DNA of 64,000 bases from Tetraselmis striata (lineage: Eukaryota; Chlorophyta; Chlorodendrophyceae; Chlorodendrales; Chlorodendraceae), in the NCBI GenBank assembly GCA_006384855.1, contig VCJN01001381.1, positions 1 to 64,000 of the forward strand, in the 5' to 3' direction. Positions 12,609 to 24,093 of this stretch are shown here, one piece after another. The notes beneath the pieces were generated by a model. That model made no database searches. It saw only the letters and a program-made list of their open reading frames with translations, and had not been told where the DNA came from. The position numbers and the translations under genes were made by a program. The first letter of the stretch is position 1; every line of letters begins with the position of its first letter.

Positions 12609-13828
12609 ATGTTTCCACCGCGTATGCCGGCCAGATGTCGCCAAACCGCCGTTGCTATCATGGCCGACCAAGCTGCCGCTGCCGACTCCGTCGCCGCCGC
12701 TACTGCCAGAAACGGAGAGGCCATGGAGAAAACTCGTGGTCCGTGTCATCAAGTATGTCGAGCGGACGAAGACCAAGACCCGCGTCCCGACCACGGACAT
12801 CATCAACGCCTCCCACCTACTCGGCGATCGCCCCGACGTTCGTCAGCTCATCGCGCATCCTTTATATATCTCAAGGAGCTAAGCGCCGGCATCTATTGGA
12901 CCCCTGCCTTGGAGGCTTGGATCCTTCGCCGGCTCCCCCCCGGGGTTAGAGTGGAATATCGCAACCTCCTGGCTAAGTGACAACCCCCGCTGCCTCGCGA
13001 CTTCGCGCATGTCGTCCGCATCGCCTCCGTCTTTGCAAGTTCGACGATTTCCATAACGCTACAAGCTCGTCGCGTGCTTCCACTCCATCAACCAATATGC
13101 ATTGCGTCATCATGCGTACGTCATCATTGGCATGTGCATCAACCCCAACCATCCTCACCTTCCGGGCAACGCCATCAAGCTTGCCCAGCACCTTCGGCAC
13201 ACGTTCGACCTGATGCTGGAGCACCTGCGCTACAACGAGCTCATTGTCGTTGGCGTCATTTATGCAAGCCTGCCCAACTCGGTCCATGATGTCGACCTTG
13301 AGGCTGCCGGGCGCCGCGCCAACGAGCATGTCAACTAGCCTACCATCCGCTCCACGTCAAGGCTATCGACCTCAAGTTCGCCCAGCATTCCAATGGCAAG
13401 CGCAAGCATGTTGCCGACCCGCCACGGAAGAACAGCCGCCGCTCGAGTGCCGATCCTTTCCCCGCCGGTTCCTATCCCCCCCCCCCCTCCCCCGGCCACC
13501 TCTTGACAGGCAGTGCCCCCACCCACCTTGCCGCCCCTATACCACAGCGCAACCCTAGGGCTATGACCGTTATGATGGCAAGTGCGATGGCTGTGGCCGC
13601 ATGGTCCACGCAATCATGGCATACTCGTCGACCGCGAGCGACGCCGACAAGCATGCTTGGCGTCTGATAGTGGCATCCAACAAGGCATCTAAGGGCATTA
13701 ACAAGCTGAACTTGGACGCCTCAGTCACCACGACCGCAAGTGGCAATCGCCTTACCGCACCTTGCGACAAGATGCGAATAATGTTGGCGGGCGGGCGGGT
13801 AGCAAACATTAATGCCAATGTTGCATGA
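12609..13828 (+). pseudogene. Possible decayed gag-like mobile-element gene
   Basis: Several short open stretches in shifting frames lie on the plus strand: one around VVRVIKYVERTKTKTR (12730-12880), one with HLRHTFDLMLEHLRYNEL (13102-13338), and one with YDGKCDGCGRMVHAI (about 13560-13620) followed by an open frame to 13828. The last holds a C-x2-C-x4-H pattern like the first part of a gag CCHC zinc knuckle. Frame changes, a proline-rich linker and absence of splice-consistent joins suggest a decayed retroelement gag rather than a host gene. I recognise no family with certainty. Confidence 0.25.
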
Positions 13829-16800
13829 CTAGCGACGGACTATGGAGAGGGAGGGAACAAGGTGCGCGCCATCGCGAGCCACCTGCGCGAGAGACCTCTC
13901 CGAATGTTTGCCGATGGGAGGCCGCGTGGCGGAGCGCAGCAGCTCGGCGCCATCTCATCCGGCACGCACATACATGCCGCGGTGCAGCCGCCGCAAGTCG
14001 AGCATGCAAGTATGGGTACCGCCGTTGGCATCGCTTGATAGAGTGTCCATGCCTCGTTGATCGGCCTGCCTCGAGCGACGACGACGGCGCGGCCACCATG
14101 CCACCACTGCGGATGACCATGCGCCTCCATGGCCTATGGTGGTTTTGGAGCATCGCCCGCGCAGACGAGGACTTCGTCATCGTCAACTTTTCGTCCATGC
14201 CGGCGCAGCATCATTATCGCGGGCGGTGCGGAGGACGATGACGATGATAATCGACGCATGCGCCTTTAAATCCGTGCTATTTCCGTATTATATACGCATC
14301 ATGATATCGTAGTACGCCAGGTTTTGCTAATATAATAATGTGAGATTATATTTTAAAACAACAGCAGGTAATACGCGCCTCAGCAATACAGTGATTATCT
14401 CCCGTATCATAGACGTATGACAGTCGCACTACCCACGTATATATATTATAAATATTGCCATTATTGCTGATTTATGTAGCGACAAGCTCCGCGAGAATGG
14501 GTGCTGACGATGCTGCCGGTACACTTTACTTACGCAATCGCTATAGATATTCCTACAAAATCATATTATGAGCCCTTATTGCTGTCGTCCCTAAAGCCGC
14601 TACTATATTTTCCCACATCCCCTAGATATATATTTCTGCTACTACACCCCTCCACATAAGTCCCAGGCCCCTTTCTCGCCGAATCCGAGCTTACGAATAG
14701 CAGGGCAGCTGAATCTAGGGTTTATGACCTGAAATGCTGGAATATTGCACATTTAGGCCCAGCCGTTGCCACCATAGGGTGTAAGCAACCCATTTAGCCC
14801 TAACAAGTGCCCTACATGTGCGCCACTTGCGCCACACTGAGCGTTTTCAATACCCCCACAACATTGGGGGTTGGTGCCTTGCACGTCCTGTCGCGCATGC
14901 ATAGACCATTGCATGGTGGGATGGCCATGGGCGGGCGAGGAAACATGTCAGCAAAGAGGCTAGGGTATTTTTGCTTGGAGTGGGGCCATAGTGGCCTGCG
15001 CCCGTGCACGATGTGGCGTGATGCCATCGCCACTGCAGTGCCGCCTTGTGGTGCAGCTCTCAAACTCGCGGTATCGCTCAGCGCGTTGCGAAGAAACGTC
15101 AAAAAATGTTCATATGAATACCAATAAAAACTACGCGAGTAGGGCTACAAATTCCACACCTGCAGCACGGTCGTCCGAGGCGATTTAGGCACTTTTTCGA
15201 TTTTTTGAAATAATATGTCGACATCTGACGTCTGCGTCAGCGTGTGGTCAACACGTTGGCGTGAAACTTTACGCCAAGGGGATCTCAAAAGCTGATACAC
15301 GGTGGCGGGACAGTGTGTTGCATATACTTGACTGTGCACGGACTACTCATACTTGGCACATACCCCCCTTGAGAGATGCCCATGGCCGCCATGCCGGATC
15401 CCCTCTCTCACAAAATTATTTCCACCAGCATCGACGCATTAAGGTGCACGCCATTGCCGCCCCACTGGGCTCACCATGGCGCGCTATGAGCATGCGGCCA
15501 TGCAGTGCTATAGAAAAGCTTTGCCCTGCGGCAAGGAGGCCGCGAGAACCCTCTGACTCCCGCCTGCGCGTGCAACGATCACAATTGCATTTTGTCCATG
15601 ATGTTGGCCATAAACCATCGTCATCGACACGTAGGTCTTGGTCCAGGTCGTTAATGACCCAATTTCAATGCCCTATGTGTACAGTGGATAGTCGTGATCA
15701 TACCAAGGGTGATGTGGTATGATTGAGTACGGGGGCTGTGCTGTCCCATGCATTTTAAAGCACACGAGTGGCGCAATTTGTGGTTTTGAAGCTCTAGCAC
15801 CAGAAGCCATGGTTTTGCCTGAATGAAAGCGTTGACGGGAAAGGCTACCACGTGGCAATATATGGGGTGTATCGCGCTATCGCGGCATTCCCCCCCAGCC
15901 TTACGACCCTGAGTAACACGCATGCACGCGCGCACGGTCTCAGTGTAGCCGCGCATGGGCATGTGGATCAAATTTGCAAACCCCATACTTATGTGGCAGG
16001 GTGTAGTAGTACCAGGTAGTAATCCTAACGGTAGTACCGGGTGGCGCTGGTCTGCAGATGCTACGGGTAGAGTGTCGCTGCTGCTGCGCAAGGCTTCTGA
16101 CGAGGACGTCATAGTAGTTGCGCTGGCGTCCACGGCAGCACCAGCCGCGTCCGGCGTCAAGTGTGACTGTTGTTCCCCCTTCAGCCCCGCACGCCGCTAC
16201 TCCGCCCGCCTTTCTATCGCAAACACCCCCCCCCGCCTTCCGCCTATCCTTTCTTCGAGCCAGCACCGCACTGGCACCCAGCTGTCGCGCACGCACACGC
16301 CCACCAGCTCCAGCAGTGACGACAGCTTTGGATACTAAAAACCGCAGCGAACCGTCGCCTCTGTCGCTGTGGGCGTTCGTCGAACGTTCCAGCAGCCCCC
16401 GCCCAGCCTTCCCCCAGCAGCCTCCACACGCGCGTGCTGCTGTCCATCGCACAGCCCTGGTGCAGCAAGCTACAGGCTGGGCGAGCCTGTTGCTGTCGCC
16501 TCCCTTTAGGCGACCCGCACCACGGTGTGCTGCCAGCGCAGTGACTGCGAGCTGTGGCAACCAACCTGAGGCGCGCGTTTTCATAGCAGCAGCATCCGCG
16601 TTTTTTATTCCACCTGCGGAAGTCTTTTCGTCCCAACCAAAGGCCGCGACGGCCGAGAGGTGCCGCGCCCGCTTGCCCTTGGCCCAGCAGACTGCGCGTC
16701 AGGCCAGCACCACACCGTGCGGTAAAGTTCGAGCAACCGGGGGAAGGGTGATGGAAAGCGCGCGCAAGTTGGGAGGGGAGGGGGTGTGCTCGTACTCGCA

Positions 16801-16844
16801 GGTCGCTGACACGCTGGCGGCGCGCGCAGGGGCGGCCGGCCGAG
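13829..16844. other. Gene-poor stretch upstream of HGD
   Basis: An AT-rich patch (14270-14660) is followed by a dispersed repeat (14810-15010) also found near 56.8 kb. The GC-rich 15.9-16.8 kb part gives long reading frames on both strands. These are compositional and lack domains, splice logic or family motifs. The HGD promoter should lie just upstream of 16845. Confidence 0.4.
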
Positions 16845-17081
16845 ATGATCACGCGGATGGAGTCCAAGTCCAGCCTGGCGCGCGCCGAGTCGCCCTTCGC
16901 GCCGCTCTTCCGCGCGCCCGAGAGCCTGCCTTACCTCTCCGGCTTTGGTGCGCCTTGGGGCCCCCTTCCCCACCCTCCACTTTCCTGCCGCGGGCGACGG
17001 GGCGATTCTCCGCCAAAATTGCAAATATTATCACGGTTACGTACAGGGGAGTCAAGTGACACTGGAGGATGCCAGATAAAT

Positions 17082-17119
<38 letters not shown>

Positions 17120-20100
17120 AGAGTGAATGCTCCGAGTGCCTCCCTGCAGGCAACGAGTTCTCTAGCGAGGCGCTGCCGAATGCGCTGCCGGTGGGGCAGA
17201 ACAACCCGCGCGTGAGAGCCCCCTCCCCCCCCCCCCCCCCCCCCCCCCGGGCTCTCGCACCACCACCACCACCACCTGCCCTTCGTTTCGGAGATGGTGC
17301 GACGCTGCGATGAGGGCTTCAGATGGCGGCGCCTGCTATGGGGGCGGGGCGGGGCTCACATGCTTTCTGCTGCCCCCCCTCCCCCCCTGGCCACTAGGTG
17401 TGCCCATACAACCTCTACGCGGAGCAGATCTCAGGCAGCGCCTTCACGGCGCCCAGGGCGTAAGCCCCCCTCCCCCTTCCCCCCCCCCCCCCCCCCCCCC
17501 CCCCTGCATGCTCCTCCGGTCTATAATGGCATGTGGGCGGGAGCGCATATCACTGGCTCAGGGCTTGGTGGTGGTGTGTGTGTGTGTGCGCGCCGGGGGG
17601 GGGGGGGGAGGGAGCATTGGGCAAACTCTGAGGTTACATGCTTTCGTGGCTCCCCTCTCCCTTCCGCAGCGAAACCACTCACAGGAGGGAAGTACTTTGA
17701 GTCCCATCCGCGGTACAACTGGGTGTTTTCGACTTGTAATATATACGACGTACCTAAAACAACTAATTTACAAAACTCGTGCAACCTATAAGATCATCCG
17801 CTCAAGGTCCGCTACAATTTCGTTTCCATTTGGCCTCTGGCTAGTAAAGCAGGCTCCCAAGTCGCAGGACAGGCGTATATGGAAAAGATACAATCTTTCT
17901 GTCCTCGTAACCGAGTGTAGGCATCGAGGCGTTTTGATCACACATGCGCTGCTTACAACACAGCCTTGCAGCCTTCATTTCGGGGTTTCGTGTCTCCGGC
18001 GTGCAAAGGGGTCAGCAACAGAACCACTCCATCCTGGTCTTGCGGTGTGCGCTGTGCTCTCCCTGCAGGCGCAACCTGCGCACGTGGCTCTACCGCGTGC
18101 GGCCTTCCGTCACGCACGAGCCCTTCCACCCGATGGACTTTCCAATGGAGACGATTGTCAGCGACTTCGCCGACGCGCCCGTCACGCCCAACCAGCTGCG
18201 CTGGCGGCCGCCCGCCATCCCGGAGGAGCCCGTCGATTTTGTGCACGGCCTCTTCACCGTCGCCGGCTCCGGCAGGTGCGCCCCGTCACCCCCTTGTCCT
18301 CCATCATGCGAGTCCTCAGCCGCTCGCTGATGTTGGTGATCAATGATTAGCGGTGGATTGGATGTTGGCCCGTCTCCTGCCTGCTGCGTGGAGTCCATGA
18401 AGTACAGCTTCCGAGCCTTTATTACAAGCCTCAAATTGACTATGGTTAGGTCCGCTATAATTTTGTCTAGGTTTGACCTGTGACACGCAGGGCAGGTTCT
18501 CATTTGCAGTGTTCTTATTACTGCGTCGGCACCCGTATCTTTCCAACATTGTGACGATCCGTCTTCTTTGGCCTGTACGTATTTGGCCTGTTCATCGGCA
18601 TAGTGATAGCCACCCAAGCTGAATTATACGCTTTTTTTGCTGCAGCAACCACCGGAATGCGTGAAGAGATCCTAACATCCCGCCGTGGGGGCGGTGCTGA
18701 GACGGTGTTCAGGACATTGTATACAGTACCATATCCCCATTCACCCTGTGTTATCGTTATGGACAGCTACTTTGTGGTTCTGTAGGTCATGTCTTACCTA
18801 TGGATCCGATGAAACGTGCCAGTACAATGAGCGGGATCGGTCAATGGAAATACAGCTTGTAGTCACACAGTTCATGTGGCTCGGTAGAGTAGCACCCTCC
18901 TGGATTAGTAGCAATATGTATCGTTATGCATCATCCAAGGTATAGTGCTTTTATCATCCTTTGGCCGCTGTTGCAGTAGGGGTGATTTGCGCGGTCCATG
19001 CTGATTCCTGATTATGCGCCGTCGCAGCGCGGCCTCCAAGACCGGATTCGCCATCCACATGTACACCGCCAAGAGCGACATGGTGGACTCCTGCTTCTGC
19101 AACGCCGACGGCGACCTCCTCATCGTGCCGCAGCTGGGCGCGCTGGAGATTGTCACGGAGTGCGGCCTCATGACGGTCGCCCCGGGCGAGATCTGCGTCG
19201 TTCAGCGCGGCATCCGCTTCTCCGTGGGCCTGACGGACGGGCCCAGCCGCGGCTACGTGCTCGAGGTGTTCCGCGGCAACTTCCAGCTGCCGGACCTCGG
19301 CCCCATCGGTGCGTCCTTCTGCAGGGCGTCAAGTGGGGCGCCAATCACATGTCTGCAATGCATTCATCTATGTATCCTGCGCGCGTATGCGTGTGTCATG
19401 TATGTATATATATGTATATATATTGGTATATATATGTAATGGTGTGGTATGGTATGGTTAAACGCTCCCGGCACAATGGCCCACGGGCGGCTGGGGGGCA
19501 TCACGTCATCCCAACTGGAATAAAACGACAAAGCCCTACTCTCTCCCCCCCCCCCCCCCCCCCCCCTCTCTCTCTCTTACTCTTGAGAGAGCATGAGACA
19601 ACAGTACTTGTGCGGTTGCTTTCGTGGTTTGATTCCAAGTTGGATGTTTTTTGCATCACCGGGGTGGTTTTAGCCTCTCTCCCAGCAAAGTAGTTGCGTC
19701 CGTCTCTGAGTCCAGGTCCAGGCGGCTCACCCCGGTGGCTCGAGTCATGTATGTGGGACGCTCTCATCCTCCCGGCTCTCTCACATTGCAGGCGCCAACG
19801 GGCTGGCAAACCCGCGCGACTTCCAGACCCCGGCCGCCTGGTACGAGGACCGCGAGTGCCGCTTCAAGGTGGTGCACAAGCTGCTCGGCAAGCTGTTCAC
19901 TATGAGCCTGGTGCGCCCCACACTCGCACTCGTACCCAAGTTCAAGAAATACAAAACCGGGACAAACAAATACTGTACATATCAACCGATTTATGCTGTC
20001 CGATCCTCATATGCAATCAGTGTATCCCGATGGCAAGCAGGTAGTGTCGAGCCAGTGACTTCCTGCATATCATGCCAGAGCGCGCGAAACCAACCAACGG

Positions 20101-22020
20101 GCGATAGATTAGTTACGCACTGCCAAACGATCACCTGTGCGTCTCTTTCCCTGTGACATGTGCAAGGACACACATACAACATGTGGGCAGCAGTGGGCAC
20201 AAGTAGGAGCTGCTTATTTGCATGCGACCCACACCAGTAATCTCACACGGATGCCATTGATGCTTGATATGGCTGCGCCTGATTGGTACCATCGGTACCC
20301 CCCTCTGCCTGGCAGGACTTCTCCCCGTTCAACGTGGTCGCCTGGCACGGCAACTACGCGCCCTACAAGTACGACCTCAGCCGCTTCTGCCCCATGAACG
20401 CGGTGTCCTTTGACCACCCCGACCCCTCCATCTTCACCGTGCTCACCGTACCAGGTGCACCCCCCGCGCCTCTCTGATCCCTGCCTTTTGGAGCCCATCT
20501 GCTTATGTGTATGACTACTAGTCCGTAGGGGATACTGGACGGTGTCTATCTACCCACGCTGACGCTCCTAGAACAACCCGCAGCAGGGCAAGTTCTGATG
20601 CGCAGTGTTCTCATTACCGCGCCGGCACCCAATGGCACCCATTACTTCTTCAGGCACACGCCTACTTACTTGTGCGCCTTGCCTCGCCATCTGGGCAGGG
20701 ACGGAGCCCGGCACCGCGCTGGCGGACTTTGTCATCTTCCCGCCCCGCTGGACGGTCGCCTCCAACACCTTCCGCCCGCCCTACTTCCACCGCAACGTCA
20801 TGAGCGAGTTCATGGGCCTCATCACCGGCGAGTACGACGGCAAGAAGGAAGGTTTCCTGCCCGGAGGTGGGCGAGCCCAGCCGTGGCGCTGCGTTTCCGT
20901 GTGGCTTGCTCGACGAAACCCCGAGTCCGGCCAATGCGCGCCGCACGATTCGGTCTTTTATATATTAGGGGTTATCAGGGTTCACAGGGTTCACGGGGTA
21001 TGTCGATGTTGTTCAAGGTTAACAGTGGATGCCCCCCTGAGCGTCGTGCGCTTTTGCCATCTATCGGGATATTAGTCCAAGCAACCAACATCAGGCCCAG
21101 CCCATTCGATCTGCGTCCAACCATTGGGTGGATGGCCGCCAACGCGGACCGGTACATGGAGCAACTCTAGGCTGGTTTTGGTGCCATTCGGGATGTGCTC
21201 CACCCAGTGCGTTGTATGTTTCACGCTTCGGCCTTCTCTGCAGCGATTTGTCCAATCGACATCACACATCGCACCAAGGCGAGTTGGCGCCGTGTGTCTC
21301 CGATGGCAGTCCTCGTCATACTCACCTCGAGACACTGGGGAGTGGTCCTCGCTCGATGTGTTTCACACCTGTCTGATCTGCTCGTTTTTGTGGAGGCTCG
21401 TGTCATTTCATCAACATGGCAATACCAAGTTTGTTAGGTCTGTGTGCGGAATGTGTGTCGGGGGCTTTGCCATTATATCTCCAATGTAATCGTGTCCTTG
21501 GTGCGGCCAGGGAAAGAGGGGGGGGGGGGGGGGGTTGGCTGTGTTTCCGTCTGCATTGACCACGATTCTGGGTTGAGTAATGGTTTGGAGATGAGGGCAT
21601 GCTGAAAATAACCCCACCAAACTGACGAGGTGCATTCATGTGCCCCTCCCCCCGCCCCTCAAACCAGGTGCCAGCCTGCACACCTGCATGACACCGCATG
21701 GCCCCGACACCGGCACCTTCGAAAACGCCATCAAGCCCGAGTCCGACACCCTCTCGCGGCTGGACAAGACGCTGGCGTTCATGTTCGAGGTGGACGCCAT
21801 CCCGCGCGTCACGTCCGCCGCGCTCGCGTCGCCCCACATCGACCGCGACTACTACAAGGGCTGGCAGGGCTTGACGAAGCACTTCACCGGCCCGCCGCGC
21901 CCGGACGCGCTGGGGCAAGACCAGGAGATGGTGGACGAGATGGCGGATGTGATGGCGGGCGCGGGTGCGGGCGCCGCCGCGCCGCAGCTCGTCGTCCCCA
22001 GCGGCAACGGCGCCGCCTGA
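16845..22020 (+). CDS. HGD: Homogentisate 1,2-dioxygenase, complete
   Basis: Nine phase-matched exons: 16845-16947, 17150-17211, 17398-17459, 18069-18275, 19028-19308, 19792-19910, 20316-20454, 20699-20866 and 21668-22020, giving 497 residues. The enzyme opens the ring of homogentisate to maleylacetoacetate in tyrosine and phenylalanine breakdown. Landmarks: [63 protein letters not shown] and [12 protein letters not shown]. The iron ligands of the family correspond to His355, Glu361 and His391, and the catalytic His to His312 (FDHPDPS). Residues 275-278 (TMSL) replace the usual ACKQ-like segment at the exon 6 end. The C-terminus has an extra Ala/Gly-rich tail of about 40 residues compared with animal enzymes. 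Introns contain G or C tracts, one of 37 G at 17082-17118. Confidence 0.96.
17082..17118. repeat. 37-base G tract in HGD intron 1
   Basis: An uninterrupted run of 37 G lies between exon 1 and exon 2 of HGD, the longest homopolymer in the window. C tracts also lie in introns 2 (about 17224-17248) and 3 (about 17475-17502). Confidence 0.95.
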
Positions 22021-22300
22021 GCGCAGCCGCGCGGGGCCTTTGCGCCAATGCCTCCGCAAGAGCGCCACACGAGCAACCCGTTTGACCTCCCCACAGACGC
22101 TGAAACACTCAAATAAACCCTGTACTTTTTTACCCTGATTGTATGTCATCCCCCCGCCCTTGTACAGCCGGGCATCCCGGGCCGTGAGCTCTGCCGCCTG
22201 CATCTTTCTCACTGTCCCTCGGCCCCCTTTTCTCTCCGTCACCCGCCATGGCCTTGAGCCCTGTCGTGGTGACCAGCCCCTTGTGCGGTTGCCACCGCAA

Positions 22301-22305
22301 TGTAA
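22301..22305 (+). terminator. TGTAA polyadenylation-type motif of HGD
   Basis: TGTAA lies 281 bases after the HGD stop codon, consistent with a chlorophyte 3' UTR. Confidence 0.4.
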
Positions 22306-22670
22306 ATTTACTCGACCTGTACATCAATCAGAAAGGGGGATGCTCCATTTGCCGACCCAACATGTGGCGCATTTCTGCACTTCGCGCATCACAGGTGGCG
22401 GCTCCACTTTGAAAAGCAGTGCATTGTTGCGCTCACTCTATTTCAGCAGCGCATTTGGAGTGATTGATAATCCAGCGAAGCGTCGATTTTTCGGCGGTGA
22501 GCTTTATTGCCGTACGGGTACCCGTATAATGCAGCGGATCGGGCCTATAGGTGCATGACTAAAGCGCTTATCTACTGGCATGTACTACTAAGTACTATAA
22601 TCCACCCGCCCGCCCGCCCCCCCACGGTCCTTTATTACACAGCCGTCTGATTACGATCTCACGGTTGGGA

Positions 22671-22925
22671 GGTACTGGTACTGGTACTCGCTGCTGGTAA
22701 TGGAAAAAAAACTGGTAGTAGTAGCGACTACTTCAAAGCGCTGCTTGGCAATGCGAACGCTCGCTGCTGGTACTGGTACTCGCTACTCGCTGCTGGTACT
22801 GCTGGTACTGGTGTGAATAACAAAAACGGCAGTTCCCCAGAACTGCTGGTACTGTACTGGTACTGGTACTCGCTACTCGCTGCTGGTAATGGAAAAAAAA
22901 CTCTGGTACTTCAAAGCGCTGGCAG
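22671..22925. repeat. GGTACT-based tandem repeat
   Basis: Interspersed GGTACT and CTCGCTGCT units occur, with a longer duplicated piece. The segment with TGGTAATGGAAAAAAAACT followed by CTTCAAAGCGCTG occurs twice, at about 22692-22745 and 22883-22922. Similar GGTACT units recur at 63,486-63,545. Confidence 0.75.
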
Positions 22926-23048
22926 TGCAATTCATGGAACTGTAGGCCAGTGATATAGAACCCGTTCTTTTAAAATTTCCTGAAAAATCGATGCATCGCT
23001 GATTCAACTGTCAACTTACTTCATTCATATGTCTCGGCAGCCATTTGC

Positions 23049-23076
23049 GGGGGGGGGGGGGGGGGGGGGGGGGGGC
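23049..23076. repeat. G tract
   Basis: About 27 consecutive G followed by C and more G, in the gap between HGD and TRMO. Confidence 0.9.
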
Positions 23077-23270
23077 GGGGGGGCTTCCTGTCAAAACAGT
23101 GGTGTACCATGCGCTCAAACGTTTCAACAGTGCGCTGTTTTCCTCACTGCTTTCTTTAATCAGCGCCAACAAACGGTGCGTGCCGCTCTGCAGAAACGCC
23201 GTACACGACAGCCGACACCCACCTTACCGGTATTTTCCATATAAGAAAGCCCAGCCTATGAACCCAGCAA

Positions 23271-24009
23271 CGAGTGAGCGCATGATCATGAGTAAGCACT
23301 GTATCATGTGAAGTGTAGTAAGCTCCAATTAGTTCTATATTCGCTGGCATGGTAGTGCTACTACCATTCTACGGCTACACTGTGTTCATGGATTCCTTGC
23401 CGGGCGGTATATAGCAACTTATTTGCTTCATGACATCGCGCTGCAATTCCAGTACCGCTCATTCCAGCTCCAGCGCCGCTGTGCTGTTCCAGGTTTGTGG
23501 TAGTGGTTTGATATACGCTGGCGGCTGGCATGCTCTAGGTACATCATGAAGGCCAGGCAGAGTGAATAGCCCTCAATAAACAAGAAGTGAGACATGACCC
23601 ACTACATTTCATCATGGCGACGGCAGCTTAGCAAACGCTGCCCTTGCTGCGACTGAGCGCATGATTGTGTGAAGTGCGGTAAGTTACAATTAGTTCTATA
23701 TTCGCTGGCATGGTACTACTACTACCATACTACGGCTACACTGTGTTCATGGATTCCTTGCCGGGCGGTATATAGCACCTCGCTTCATGTTGTGGCGCTG
23801 CAATTCCAGTACCGCCGATTCCAGCCCCAGCGCCCCTGTGCGGTTCCATGTTCGCTGTTGTGGTTGGATATACGCTGGCGGCTGGCATGCTCTTGGCGCA
23901 TGAAGGCAAAGCAGTGTGAATAGCCCTCAATAAACAAGAAGTGAGACACGACCCGCGTCATTTGATCCTGGCGATCACAGCTTTTAGCAAATGCTGCCCT
24001 TGCTGCATA
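23271..24009. repeat. Diverged tandem duplication, period about 360-380 bp
   Basis: The stretch from GAGCGCATGATC (23276) repeats from GAGCGCATGATT (23655). Shared landmarks include TTCTATATTCGCTGGCATGG (23333 and 23694), GGATTCCTTGCCGGGCGG, and CCTCAATAAACAAGAAGTG (about 23572 and 23925). The copies differ by substitutions and small indels, so the duplication is not recent. No open frame spans it. Confidence 0.8.
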
Positions 24010-24093
24010 TAGCTTGGGCTGTGCCGCTGTATAAGGTGGTCGGTCAGCATGTTATTACTTTAAACTACCGCAGTATTAAAGATCCAATTCATT

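Noticed and set aside
15940..16584. 214-codon minus-strand open frame
   Set aside because: Low-complexity composition, no domain, overlapping open frames on the other strand.
16118..17059. 313-codon plus-strand open frame overlapping the start of HGD
   Set aside because: It reads through the first HGD exon in another frame. It is Ala/Pro/Arg-rich with no domain, as expected from GC-rich DNA, while HGD exon 1 has a clear family match.
23271..24009. Possible CRISPR or LTR pair
   Set aside because: Only two diverged tandem copies, no short regular spacers, no internal coding region. A simple tandem duplication explains it.
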